A stretch of DNA of 13,962 bases from an uncultured beta proteobacterium (GTDB lineage: Bacteria > Pseudomonadota > Gammaproteobacteria > Burkholderiales > Burkholderiaceae), in NCBI GenBank assembly GCA_903845455.1, contig CAIMXN010000015.1, forward strand, positions 1-13,962, read 5' to 3'. This document shows, one piece after another, positions 1 through 6,814 of the stretch. The stretch's first letter is position 1. Each line of letters opens with the position of its first letter. The position numbers were made by a program, and so were the translations under genes. The notes under the pieces are model-generated. The model was not told where the DNA came from and did not search any database. It was given only the letters and a program-made list of their open reading frames with translations.

Positions 1-234
1 AGCATTCACACTCAATCTGAAATTGCACAAAACAATCCACACCGCATCCCTGATAACTTGAATCCTAAGTTACGCAGAGCTATCGATCACCTAGATGTAA
101 TTAAGCGCGAAGTAAAAGATGACTTAAGTGAGAAGATTTCTGAGGCTAGTGAAACGATCCATAGCCTTGCATTCAAGAACATTCCGTCAGTAGCAAAACC
201 AACCCTTGATTACACTACCGGCACATCTAATTGA
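1..234 (+). CDS. C-terminal part of an unrecognised protein (5' end outside window)
   Basis: Frame 1 is open from the first base to a TGA at 232-234 and gives 77 residues. I do not recognise the family. The visible part is hydrophilic and mostly helical in character, with a charged stretch (about residues 24-50, rich in K, R, D and E) and a Pro/Thr-rich tail ending in GTSN. There is no membrane segment. A rho-independent terminator follows 38 bases after the stop, which supports this as the true 3' end of a gene or operon. It may be a host gene, or part of the island if the island's left end lies outside the window. Confidence 0.6.
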   Translation, partial: SIHTQSEIAQNNPHRIPDNLNPKLRRAIDHLDVIKREVKDDLSEKISEASETIHSLAFKNIPSVAKPTLDYTTGTSN

Positions 235-272
235 TAATATGCGTTCTTGCTGGCAGCTTAAGTTAGATTTAC

Positions 273-298
273 AAGCCCGCTTTTTGCGGGTTTTTGCT
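273..298 (+). terminator. Rho-independent terminator after the left-edge gene
   Basis: CCCGC (276-280), a TTTTT loop and GCGGG (286-290), followed by TTTTT. Flanking A-T and G-T pairs (273-275 with 291-293) lengthen the stem. It lies just after the stop at 234. The opposite strand lacks a T-run, so it should act mainly on plus-strand transcripts and not on the minus-strand operon that converges on it. Confidence 0.85.
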
Positions 299-309
299 TT
301 ATAGCCACC

Positions 310-333
310 GTCTGCAATGGGTCGAGTTGCGTC
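310..333 (+). repeat. Degenerate GTCTGC..TGGGTCG intergenic repeat, copy 1
   Basis: GTCTGCAATGGGTCGAGTTGC here resembles GTCTGCTTTGGGTCGGTAGC at 1655. A related GTCCGCTGTTAGCCG-like string occurs nearby on the minus strand (about 410-430). The copies sit in the two gene-free stretches that flank the Fur-regulated operon. Similar T(C/T)CGCTTTGGGTCG strings are, from memory, scattered between genes in many environmental Proteobacteria. The rest of 235-466 shows no gene. Confidence 0.3.
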
Positions 334-466
334 CTAGAGGACTAATCAGTATCAGAGTCTGCTGTACATCGCATAACTGCCGTAGCCAGAAAATTCACTA
401 AACAGTCTTTCCACGGCTAACAGCGGACGATAGTGTCTGGAGTAAGCGGACCTCTTGGACGCTTCA

Positions 467-1231
467 TTAGAACTCATACTCAACCTGCATGCGGACTGTG
501 TTTTTTTGAGATGCAGTTGTTGTTCCCCATAGATAGGCTAGGTTATAGACAAGAGCCTCTTTTTTCCCCAACTTTGTTTTTCCAAATATTGCCGGACCAG
601 CACTAGTTTGTTGTTGTTGATTGGTATTCCAGCTATTAAGCTGTCCTAGCCACGAGTAGAGCTGTGCTCCCAACTCTAACTCGGGTTGTAGTCGATACTT
701 TACTTGGCCTTGATAGCCAAAATATGTGCCTTGATTTTCTGTCCCGGTGTAGTGACCCTGCATTAGTAAATTTAGGTTTGCTTGCCACTTACGCCAATCA
801 CTTTGCAATAAAAAGCCATACTTAGCCTCGTAACCTTCATTACGATTTTGTGGCCGCTCAAGTTCAATCAAAAAACCGACATCAATAGGATATTTCCCAG
901 TTTCAGTTAATTGAAATTTATTCTCCCACTCGATAGCGTCAAATTGTGAGTTGTTGCCATCCCAGATATTTTTTCCATAAACCTCGGTAAACCACCAAGA
1001 ATTAACGCCATAACCAAATCCGATAGAAGCCCCTGATTGCCTAGAGTCTTCACCGCTTCTTGGGGTTTGAGAACCAAATTTAGTGTCAATTTCACGCTCA
1101 CCTTCCTCGACTCTCGGGGTGTAAATGTAGTCAGCGGGGCCGCTTAAATATTCTCCGGCATGCACAAGTGAGCAGATGAGAAGGATGCTTGATACGACTA
1201 AGTATTTAAAAATGGTGAATATGGATTTCAT
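467..1231 (-). CDS. Outer-membrane beta-barrel protein of a metal-uptake operon
   Basis: The protein has 254 residues. A signal peptide is clear: Lys near the start, a hydrophobic core, and a likely cut after LVHA at residue 25. The mature part alternates polar and aromatic residues, is rich in Gly, Tyr, Trp, Asn and Gln, and ends in VEYEF with the C-terminal Phe expected of BAM-inserted barrels. Strand count and substrate cannot be read directly. The start codon overlaps the stop of the upstream cupredoxin gene as ATGA (1228-1231), so translation is probably coupled and both are under the Fur boxes at 1581-1623. Similar barrels accompany cupredoxin, P19 and FTR1 iron-uptake genes in betaproteobacteria (recollection). 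A role in letting a metal or its chelate through the outer membrane is inferred. No terminator is evident downstream. Confidence 0.75.
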   Translation of the reverse strand: MKSIFTIFKYLVVSSILLICSLVHAGEYLSGPADYIYTPRVEEGEREIDTKFGSQTPRSGEDSRQSGASIGFGYGVNSWWFTEVYGKNIWDGNNSQFDAIEWENKFQLTETGKYPIDVGFLIELERPQNRNEGYEAKYGFLLQSDWRKWQANLNLLMQGHYTGTENQGTYFGYQGQVKYRLQPELELGAQLYSWLGQLNSWNTNQQQQTSAGPAIFGKTKLGKKEALVYNLAYLWGTTTASQKNTVRMQVEYEF

Positions 1232-1560
1232 TTGACAATCACCACCCCTTGAGCTGTCTCGGGACTAAATTCGCCTTCAAACTTATAGCGACCCGGTAAG
1301 AGAGGGCCTATGTAAACAGAAGCTTTGCTATTGGCATTAATGAGTACTTCGCGGTTAAGGTCATAGCTCTCAAATTCCTCTGGGGTGTCATCAAGGTTCT
1401 CTATCAGCAGCTTCACCTTAGTTTGTGCTGGGATCTGTATTTGTGATGGTATGAACCGACCCTTTTCAATCTTGATGTTGATTTCTGTTGTGTTGGCACT
1501 AGTTTGACTGGTAATACCAATCAATGAGCCGGTAAGAAGATAAACAAGGAAATTTTTCAT
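1228..1560 (-). CDS. Periplasmic cupredoxin-like protein (EfeO N-domain type)
   Basis: 110 residues from the ATG at 1560. An ATG four codons upstream (1572) is also possible, but the Met-Lys start gives a cleaner signal peptide with a cut after SQTSA (about residue 22). The mature domain has the features of cupredoxin_1 proteins linked to ferrous-iron permeases: an early beta strand with FIPSQIQIPA, then the EEFESYDLNRE motif (61-71), and PLLPGRYKFEGEFSPETAQG near the end. Relatives, as I recall them, usually carry His in the last motif (DFHPETA); here the position is Ser98, and there is no obvious Cys/His/Met copper set, so type 1 copper binding is doubtful. It is the first gene of a two-gene operon. 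No permease or P19 gene is next to it. Confidence 0.75.
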   Translation of the reverse strand: MKNFLVYLLTGSLIGITSQTSANTTEINIKIEKGRFIPSQIQIPAQTKVKLLIENLDDTPEEFESYDLNREVLINANSKASVYIGPLLPGRYKFEGEFSPETAQGVVIVK

Positions 1561-1580
1561 AGCATGAGTCATTTGTTAAA

Positions 1581-1623
1581 TAGGAATGATTCTCATCATA
1601 CATCAAAATGAGAATGATTCTTA
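1581..1623 (-). promoter_or_regulatory. Two Fur-type boxes in the promoter of the cupredoxin/barrel operon
   Basis: Two 15-base 7-1-7 sites, TAGGAATGATTCTCA (1581-1595) and TGAGAATGATTCTTA (1609-1623), together form a near-perfect inverted repeat around an AT-rich centre. A TATGAT -10-like hexamer on the minus strand (1600-1595) lies at the edge of the first box, so bound Fur would block RNA polymerase. Iron-dependent repression is the expected outcome. Confidence 0.8.
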
Positions 1624-1654
1624 TTTAAAAAAGGCAAGGAAATAAACTATGGAT

Positions 1655-1677
1655 GTCTGCTTTGGGTCGGTAGCGCC
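1655..1677 (+). repeat. Degenerate GTCTGC..TGGGTCG intergenic repeat, copy 2
   Basis: GTCTGCTTTGGGTCGGTAGC matches copy 1 at 310 in 15 of the first 17 positions. It has no coding context and an unknown role. Confidence 0.3.
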
Positions 1678-1891
1678 TTCGAGGCTTGGTAGGGACGAAA
1701 GACCGCTTTGCTGCTGATAACTGACTTACTTATTTATAGCCAACATGTGTATTCAAGGTCACTTGGCTCTCTTTATTCATTGATTAAATTTACCTTTAAT
1801 AAGCCCCCTGTCATTTTTTGCTATTACGACACTCACAATGCCCGCTCACTCTTTCGAGCGATGGGACCCAAGATCATCTTTACGCCTAGTT

Positions 1892-1920
1892 TTGCTCAAA
1901 TGATTGATATAAATTATAAA
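1892..1920 (+). promoter_or_regulatory. Sigma-70 type promoter for the M48 protease gene
   Basis: TTGCTC (1892-1897), a 17-base spacer and TATAAA (1915-1920), in AT-rich sequence about 75 bases before the start codon. The predicted leader contains TAGAGT/ACTCTA (1948-1953 and 1978-1983), a weak hairpin just before the ribosome-binding site AAGGTGAG (1986-1993). Confidence 0.5.
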
Positions 1921-1996
1921 AATTGAAGGTATTTAGGTGTAGGCTTGTAGAGTAATTTTTTAAAAATAGAAGGGTCGACTCTAAAAAGGTGAGGGT

Positions 1997-3817
1997 ATGA
2001 ATAGATTTAAGCTGATATCGGCCCTAGTGCTAGTCTCTTTTGGTAATTTGGCTTACGCCCAAGCCGCTTGGGATGTAAGGGCATTGGCAAATTCTGCCAA
2101 TGTATCAAATCGTTTGGTGTTAACTAATCAATTGCCTTATATGGAAATGCCTACAAGTACTGCCAGAACGCTTGTAAATATGACTGATAGATTTAGTTTG
2201 TTATCTGGAATTTACCCAAAAATTTTGATACAGCAATCAAATAACTTAAATGCTGTTGCGACCTATCGCGAAGGGCAGCCATTCATAATAATTGATAAGC
2301 CTATGTTTGACCTGTTTGTAAAAGATGGGGGCGCTGCCGCCGCAGTAATAGGCCATGAAATGGCACATCTGTACTTACGACATTCTTATGCCTCTATTGA
2401 GGCAAGGCAAAATGCAGCAATAGCTGGTGCAATTATTGGAACATTGCTTGAGATACTTTTTATTGGAAAATTTGGTGTGGTAGGTTTGGGTACCGATCTA
2501 GGGAATGCTTTTAGCTCTGGAATATCAAATTCATATTCTCGAGATCAAGAACGGGACGCTGATAAACAGGGGATGATATGGGCTTTACAAGCAGGTTATG
2601 ACCCTGATGGTTCAACAAGACTTTTTGCAGCGCTTGAAAAGACTCCTGGAGTTACTGGTTCTTTTTTTAGTTCACATCCGAGTTCAGCAGAGCGGAGCGA
2701 AACTGCAAAAGAAAGGGCTGAACTTTTTAAAAAATATAAGTCTATAGATGTTCTTGTATCACCTGATCTACTTGCACTAAATAAAGCAATTGACGAGGAT
2801 AGAGAAAGGCAGATTCCCAAATCAGAAGCAGGCAAAGCAGGGGCTATTGCTTTTAGTAAAAAGGATTACGCAGGTGCAAAAGCAAGCTACGAAGAGTGTG
2901 CGAAATCTGGAGAGATAGCCTGTATAAATAACTTGGGCGTCTTATATCAATTCGGACTTGGCGTGCCAGTAGATAAGAAAATTGCAGTTGAGCGATATAA
3001 AGAGGCAAGTGAAAAGGGGTCAGGACTTGCTTTGTATAACTATATTGCACTGTACGCCTCTGGCAATGATGGCCCACTTGATACGACTAAGGTAATTAGG
3101 TTAGAAAAAGATGCCTCTGAAAGGGGGTCTGCTAACGCAATGGGTACTTTGGCACTAACTGCATATATGTCGCAGTCATTTGGTTTTCCGAGGGAATGGC
3201 AGGACAAGGTGGATTCTGAATTTCCCGACAAAAAAACTTTAGTTAATTATGCAAAGGCTGCAGCAATGAGAGGCTCAAAAGATGGGCAAACAGCTTTAGG
3301 CATGTACTATTTATATGGTTACGGGGTTACTAAGAATATTGATTTAGCTGAAAACTATTTAACTCTTGCTGCAAATGCAAATGACATGAGAGCAGATGCC
3401 TCTCTCTTGGTTCTCTATGAAAATGAAAAGATTGATACCGAAAAAGTACAAAAAATAAAAGATAAATACAAAAATAACTCATCAGCTATGGCCGGTTTAT
3501 CTGTATTAATGGCTAACTATTACTGTAAGGCGGAGGCATCACCTGCCAATAGTGCTAAATGTTTTGATTTGGTTAAAAAGGGGAGGAGTTTTATTGTTGG
3601 CCCTGTTATTTATGGCTACATCCTAACAGAGGGTATAGGTACTAAAAAAGATTCAATCGAGGGGAACGCTTGGCTACTTTATGCAATAAACAAAACAGGT
3701 CATAACTTTGCAACTTGGGCGTATGAAAGAAATATTGCCAAACTTAGTCCGTTAGATGTTGAAAAAATAAAAAATCGTGAGAAAGAGATTGCTGCAAGCC
3801 CTAATACGCAACCTTAA
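1997..3817 (+). CDS. Exported M48 family zinc metalloprotease with Sel1-like repeats
   Basis: The protein has 606 residues with a signal peptide (cut near AYA-Q, residue 21) and no lipobox Cys, so it is probably periplasmic. The catalytic domain covers about 60-240: HEMAH at 120-124 gives two zinc ligands and the catalytic Glu121. A hydrophobic Gly/Ile/Leu-rich insert follows (139-165). SRDQERDAD (181-189) supplies the third ligand Glu185, and SSHPSSAER (225-233) is the conserved His-Pro loop of BepA/LoiP-type enzymes. From about 282 to 570 there are helical repeats of Sel1/TPR type, clearest at 308-343, 428-461 and 535-570 with LG.LY..G.GV..-like patterns. BepA relatives degrade or chaperone stalled outer-membrane proteins, but a Sel1 tail of this length points to a dedicated partner. 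It has its own promoter and good ribosome-binding site, and converges on the phage-like gene at 3826 with only 8 bases between, so it may be host or island cargo. Confidence 0.85.
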   Translation: MNRFKLISALVLVSFGNLAYAQAAWDVRALANSANVSNRLVLTNQLPYMEMPTSTARTLVNMTDRFSLLSGIYPKILIQQSNNLNAVATYREGQPFIIIDKPMFDLFVKDGGAAAAVIGHEMAHLYLRHSYASIEARQNAAIAGAIIGTLLEILFIGKFGVVGLGTDLGNAFSSGISNSYSRDQERDADKQGMIWALQAGYDPDGSTRLFAALEKTPGVTGSFFSSHPSSAERSETAKERAELFKKYKSIDVLVSPDLLALNKAIDEDRERQIPKSEAGKAGAIAFSKKDYAGAKASYEECAKSGEIACINNLGVLYQFGLGVPVDKKIAVERYKEASEKGSGLALYNYIALYASGNDGPLDTTKVIRLEKDASERGSANAMGTLALTAYMSQSFGFPREWQDKVDSEFPDKKTLVNYAKAAAMRGSKDGQTALGMYYLYGYGVTKNIDLAENYLTLAANANDMRADASLLVLYENEKIDTEKVQKIKDKYKNNSSAMAGLSVLMANYYCKAEASPANSAKCFDLVKKGRSFIVGPVIYGYILTEGIGTKKDSIEGNAWLLYAINKTGHNFATWAYERNIAKLSPLDVEKIKNREKEIAASPNTQP

Positions 3818-3825
3818 GTGCTTAG

Positions 3826-4203
3826 TCATTTAGATGGCAGTGTTTTAAGTATCGCAAGAGCTAATTGCTCTGGGTCTGTCAGGTCTAACTGCGTATATCC
3901 TGAAGGGGGGCGGCCTCGGGTTTTAAGCTTTTTATAGAACATATTGCAGTGATTGCCTAAGTCAGTCAGGTATCGGAACATCACACTTTTTTCACTGCGC
4001 TCTGCTTTGGCTTCTAAGGTTTCTTCACCATTTCTATACTGTGGATGGTTTGCACCTCGTAATACATTCTTGGATTTGTGGGCACCGTGCATTCGACAGG
4101 CTTTACATCCGTAGGCAGCCAAATTCTTGCAGCGTAATTTAGTACGCTTAGTCATAACTTGACATTGTTTTGCTCCATTTAATAGGCTTGGTAAGGGGGG
4201 CAT
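3826..4203 (-). CDS. Phage-type Cys/His 'HGG motif' protein
   Basis: The protein has 125 residues. The N-terminal part has Cys14, Cys25, Cys33 and Cys36 followed by RMHGA (37-41), then a GANHPQYRNGE segment (50-60) and a Glu/Ala/Arg-rich helix. This is the pattern of small 'HGG' proteins common in prophages and islands (C..T..G..C...C..HGG...GN.NA..HG). The Cys/His set suggests a zinc knuckle. The function is unknown to me; nucleic-acid binding or regulation is a guess. The second Gly of HGG is Ala here. The chosen start keeps Cys14 inside the protein; a start at Met17 would lose it. It is the last gene of the minus-strand block, after the helicase and the repeat region, with a palindrome across its leader at 4206-4219. 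Confidence 0.65.
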   Translation of the reverse strand: MPPLPSLLNGAKQCQVMTKRTKLRCKNLAAYGCKACRMHGAHKSKNVLRGANHPQYRNGEETLEAKAERSEKSVMFRYLTDLGNHCNMFYKKLKTRGRPPSGYTQLDLTDPEQLALAILKTLPSK

Positions 4204-4205
4204 TA

Positions 4206-4219
4206 GTAAAGTTCTTTAC
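4206..4219 (-). promoter_or_regulatory. Palindrome across the leader of the HGG gene
   Basis: GTAAAG TT CTTTAC is a perfect 6-base inverted repeat ending three bases before the start codon at 4203, where a ribosome-binding site would lie. It could be an operator or an RNA hairpin that limits translation. No standard Shine-Dalgarno sequence is visible. Confidence 0.3.
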
Positions 4220-4225
4220 ACCAAT

Positions 4226-4462
4226 TTACATAGGGGTGAAGGGTCGTTCAGGCGGGGGTTTTTTATTTAGCGCTAGACCTATGCAAAGGAATGACGGTGG
4301 TGACGCTGGTTTGAGAACAAATCTATAGCGATATCTATTATTTATATTATTTTTTAAAGTACTGTCATCACTGTCAAAAGGGCGGGCTCCCTTATGTACC
4401 AATGGAAGTTTGCCCGCCAGATGACTATCAAGCACTGTCATTACCGTCCATTGAGCAATCAT
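4226..4462 (-). CDS. Doubtful 78-residue frame coupled to the helicase gene, over the iteron region
   Basis: The ATG overlaps the helicase stop as ATGA (4459-4462), the same coupling seen elsewhere in this operon, which argues for translation. The product has no recognisable domain: an N-terminal WTVMTVL stretch, a DSDDS acidic patch, a basic Arg/Tyr stretch and a Pro-rich tail. Much of its sequence is dictated by repeated GACNGT units and a hairpin that more likely serve DNA replication. A real small protein, or an accidental frame across an origin, are both possible. Confidence 0.3.
   Translation of the reverse strand: MIAQWTVMTVLDSHLAGKLPLVHKGARPFDSDDSTLKNNINNRYRYRFVLKPASPPSFLCIGLALNKKPPPERPFTPM
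4293..4448. repeat. Iteron-like repeats with AT-rich centre; candidate replication origin
   Basis: There are three related 15-mers: GACGGTGGTGACGCT on the plus strand (4293-4307), and GACAGTGATGACAGT (4361-4375) and GACGGTAATGACAGT (4434-4448) on the minus strand. Each is itself a double GACNGT/TGACNNT unit. An AT-rich run (about 4321-4360, almost only A and T) lies between the opposed copies. A 7-base hairpin GGCGGGC/GCCCGCC (4381-4387, 4412-4418) separates the two minus copies. The position directly after the SF3 helicase gene resembles P4-type elements, whose replication protein binds short iterons. Calling this an origin is an inference. Confidence 0.45.
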
Positions 4463-5847
4463 GGATGCGCCCCCTCATGAATATGAATTGTCCTCAAAAC
4501 CTCTTGAGTAACAATATCTGCCCAGTAAATTGAGCTACCTATCACCACCTCAAATTCTTGCCTGGCAACAGATAAACTAGGTAAGTTATAGCCACGTACT
4601 TGTGAGTCTGAGTGTGCACTCTTCTTGCCTCTAGCTGCTTTGGCGCTTGGGCAAAGCTTTGATAATCGAGCCGCAATATATTGCCCTTGGGTTGATGCAT
4701 ATCGCTCTGAGTTTTTATCAAAGTTTTTATATTGTTGGGTCAAGGTGTGTGTCGCAGCAAATTCTGGCTGATCCCATTCACTCATATATGGTTCGTCAGA
4801 CCCACTTAATGATCCAGCCTGTAGAACCTCAAACCAGTATCGATCAAATCCAGTCAGGGATTGAATCTTTTGATTTGTATGTTCATCCGTGCTGGGCCGC
4901 TTCCGAATATTGAAACTAGTGAGGTCCATATTTATCAAGTCAAAAATCATACTGCCAATTGCAATAGGGTCGTTGATGTGGCTCAGCAGATCATTGAAGT
5001 AGTCGTTATTCCCCTTCATGCTATTAGCAACCCTCAAAAACAAAAATCTTCGGTCATCAAGCTCTATATGAGCAAATTGGTCGTTATTACTGGCTGCAAT
5101 AAATCGATGGTACGAATCAATAATTCGAGCAGGCTGGTACTTTTGCTCAATACGACAGGACGGCTCTGTTATTAATGACTTTAATCGCTCAAGCTTTTTT
5201 CGATCACCAGCAAAAAGGGCTTCATCCATACAAACAATGTATTTTTGCTCGAGAACTGCATTGAAATTACCAACAACATGATCCACATCATTAACTTCCA
5301 AGGTCGTCCTAGGCCAAATTTTCCCTAATAATTTAAAAAACGTACCTTTTCCAGTACCTTGTGCTCCTAGCAACACAAGCATAATTCCCGGCTTCTCTTC
5401 GGGGTGTTGGAGCATGTGTGCCAGATAGCGTAATAAATACTTAAATACAGTTTCATTCCTATCGCATATAACCGCTAAAAGGAAAGCTCTGATTTCAGTC
5501 CAATCACCCATGACGGCTTCGGATGGCCCCACCCAAAAGTTAATCACATCTAATTGCATTGGAATGGGGCTAAACGCTGTCTTTTTGAAGACGTGTGTAT
5601 TTGGGCTAATCCAAAATTGATTAATTAGCTGTTTAGGGTCATCTTGAAATCCGCTTTTTTCACAAAACCGCTTTATCTTTAATTCAGCGGGAGCTTTTTT
5701 GTAGAAGGAGAGGCTATTTACTTCTTTGCCCGCCCTAATTTCAGCAATTTCATTTTGATCAACCATCCAAATATCACCACTAGAATCATATATAGCAAAG
5801 TGATTTTGAATAGTTTGAAGTGATGATGTTCTACGCTGCTTACTCAT
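4459..5847 (-). CDS. SF3 / D5-like replicative helicase (DUF5906-type ATPase)
   Basis: 462 residues from the ATG at 5847; an in-frame ATG four codons earlier (5859) is possible. Walker A is GAQGTGKGT (161-169), Walker B is YIVCMDEALF with Asp208-Glu209, and the sensor/motif C is RFIAASNN (about 248-255) followed by DDRRFLFLRV. These are the hallmarks of phage and satellite superfamily 3 helicases, which unwind DNA at an element's origin as hexamers. The N-terminal 30 residues carry IYDSSGDIWMVD, which resembles the N-terminus of the 111-residue protein two genes upstream. The C-terminal 100 residues are not recognised and may bind DNA. The start overlaps the primase stop by 8 bases (ATGAGTAA), so primase and helicase are probably made together. 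They are fused in P4 alpha but split here. The stop overlaps the next start as ATGA. Confidence 0.85.
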   Translation of the reverse strand: MSKQRRTSSLQTIQNHFAIYDSSGDIWMVDQNEIAEIRAGKEVNSLSFYKKAPAELKIKRFCEKSGFQDDPKQLINQFWISPNTHVFKKTAFSPIPMQLDVINFWVGPSEAVMGDWTEIRAFLLAVICDRNETVFKYLLRYLAHMLQHPEEKPGIMLVLLGAQGTGKGTFFKLLGKIWPRTTLEVNDVDHVVGNFNAVLEQKYIVCMDEALFAGDRKKLERLKSLITEPSCRIEQKYQPARIIDSYHRFIAASNNDQFAHIELDDRRFLFLRVANSMKGNNDYFNDLLSHINDPIAIGSMIFDLINMDLTSFNIRKRPSTDEHTNQKIQSLTGFDRYWFEVLQAGSLSGSDEPYMSEWDQPEFAATHTLTQQYKNFDKNSERYASTQGQYIAARLSKLCPSAKAARGKKSAHSDSQVRGYNLPSLSVARQEFEVVIGSSIYWADIVTQEVLRTIHIHEGAHP

Positions 5848-5859
5848 GCCACCCACCAT
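5840..5859 (-). repeat. 20-base junction repeat, copy at primase/helicase boundary
   Basis: Read on the minus strand this 20-mer ends in GGTGGGTGGCATGAGTAA. It matches the copy at 6795-6814 in 18 of 20 positions. It carries the primase stop, the helicase start and a GGTGG ribosome-binding-like sequence. Confidence 0.7.
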
Positions 5860-6802
5860 CTTCGGCTAAAAACCTAATGCTCCCAAGAGTGGGGTGGGTG
5901 GGCAAATCAGGATCAAATCCAGAAATTAAGTAATCAAAAATACGTTGATCAAACCTATCTGTCGCTGTGATGCTCCAGTCATAAGCAATCTCTTCGGCAC
6001 AATCCCAGCCAGTGCTCAATATGGCCCAAATTACTCGTCGATATACCTCGTAATCACAATCGGCATCAATGAAGCTAAGCATGCCCCTTAATCTTGCAAT
6101 CTGTCGTGGGGTCTCGTCTGGTGGTGGAAATTTACCCATTAATGAGCTTGTAACGTCATCAACTTTTAAATACTGAGGTCTTTTAAGGAGTGATGACAAG
6201 TCTAATGGCGCTTTCAGCGACTGATCCAACGCATAGTTAACATCCAATACAGCACCACCAAAAACGTAATCTTTTGCCTCCATCGGAGCTACGTATACAG
6301 GCTGCTCAAGTTGATAAACCGATTTGTCAAACTTTACCAATCCACCTCCAATGACTTTGGCTATCTCGTTTTCCAAGAAGATACCTATGTGAACGCTTTC
6401 ATCGGCTAATACCGGTCTGGAAAGTTCGAGTACGGCTCTTGCTCTTGGTGCTTGAGGGGTATGACTCCATGTCTCGTAACCAAATCCACGATATGCAGCC
6501 AATAAGCTCACTAAATCGCTATAAGCCTTGGGGCTTGCGAACCAATCTAAATCTAATGGCATAAACCTACGTGGTTGAGCTAGTTTTTTAAGTCGATAAT
6601 GCGATTTCTCTGGATATTTATTCGTCTCATTGTGGTTTCCATAGTCAAAACCTGAGGTGAAAAACGTCTCCCCCTTGACTCGACTTCTGGTGGACAAGAT
6701 CCTTCGCTCAAAGGATTGAAAATCACAAGCAACCATTTGTTTGGGCTGGTTATCAAATTTATTCTTACCTAGAGAGTAGTGAATATCTTCGCAATTACTC
6801 AT
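5840..6802 (-). CDS. AEP-family primase with PriCT-2-like C-terminus
   Basis: 320 residues from the ATG at 6802, which overlaps the preceding stop by 8 bases. The catalytic part shows MPLDLDW with Asp84 and Asp86 (metal-binding DxD), then TWSHTPQAPRARAVLELSRPV (111-131), the S-H and arginine-rich strand pattern of archaeo-eukaryotic primases in plasmids and phages, and YVAPMEAKDYVF (about 181-192). The C-terminal 85 residues (RGMLSFIDADCDYEVYRRVIWAIL, WSI, HPTLGSIRFLAEDGGW; written in parts) match the PriCT-2 type domain that links such primases to their helicase. It would lay RNA or DNA primers for replication of the element, working with the SF3 helicase encoded next. The N-terminal 70 residues are not recognised. 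The family is assigned from motifs; overall similarity to a known primase was not measured. Confidence 0.75.
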   Translation of the reverse strand: MSNCEDIHYSLGKNKFDNQPKQMVACDFQSFERRILSTRSRVKGETFFTSGFDYGNHNETNKYPEKSHYRLKKLAQPRRFMPLDLDWFASPKAYSDLVSLLAAYRGFGYETWSHTPQAPRARAVLELSRPVLADESVHIGIFLENEIAKVIGGGLVKFDKSVYQLEQPVYVAPMEAKDYVFGGAVLDVNYALDQSLKAPLDLSSLLKRPQYLKVDDVTSSLMGKFPPPDETPRQIARLRGMLSFIDADCDYEVYRRVIWAILSTGWDCAEEIAYDWSITATDRFDQRIFDYLISGFDPDLPTHPTLGSIRFLAEDGGWHE

Positions 6803-6814
6803 GCGAGCCACCAT
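6795..6814 (-). repeat. 20-base junction repeat, copy at orf111/primase boundary
   Basis: Read on the minus strand this 20-mer ends in GGTGGCTCGCATGAGTAA and matches the copy at 5840-5859 in 18 of 20 positions. The two copies are direct repeats bracketing the primase gene exactly. Confidence 0.7.

Larger units (their letters stand above)
1624..1996. other. Gene-free stretch between the Fur operon and the metalloprotease
   Basis: Nothing convincing is coded here. A 72-codon plus frame (1708-1926) begins with TTG, has no ribosome-binding site and resembles nothing. The stretch holds the second copy of the GTCTGC repeat, a GACCGCTTTGCTGC string at about 1701 of the same flavour, and the promoter of the metalloprotease. 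It may be the remains of decayed sequence. Confidence 0.5.

Noticed and set aside
1708..1926. 72-codon plus-strand frame between the Fur operon and the protease
   Set aside because: It begins with TTG without a ribosome-binding site, has no family resemblance, and the protease promoter lies within it.
4647..5175. Plus-strand frames inside the helicase region
   Set aside because: They lie antisense to a helicase with intact Walker and sensor motifs; they are shadows of its codon use.
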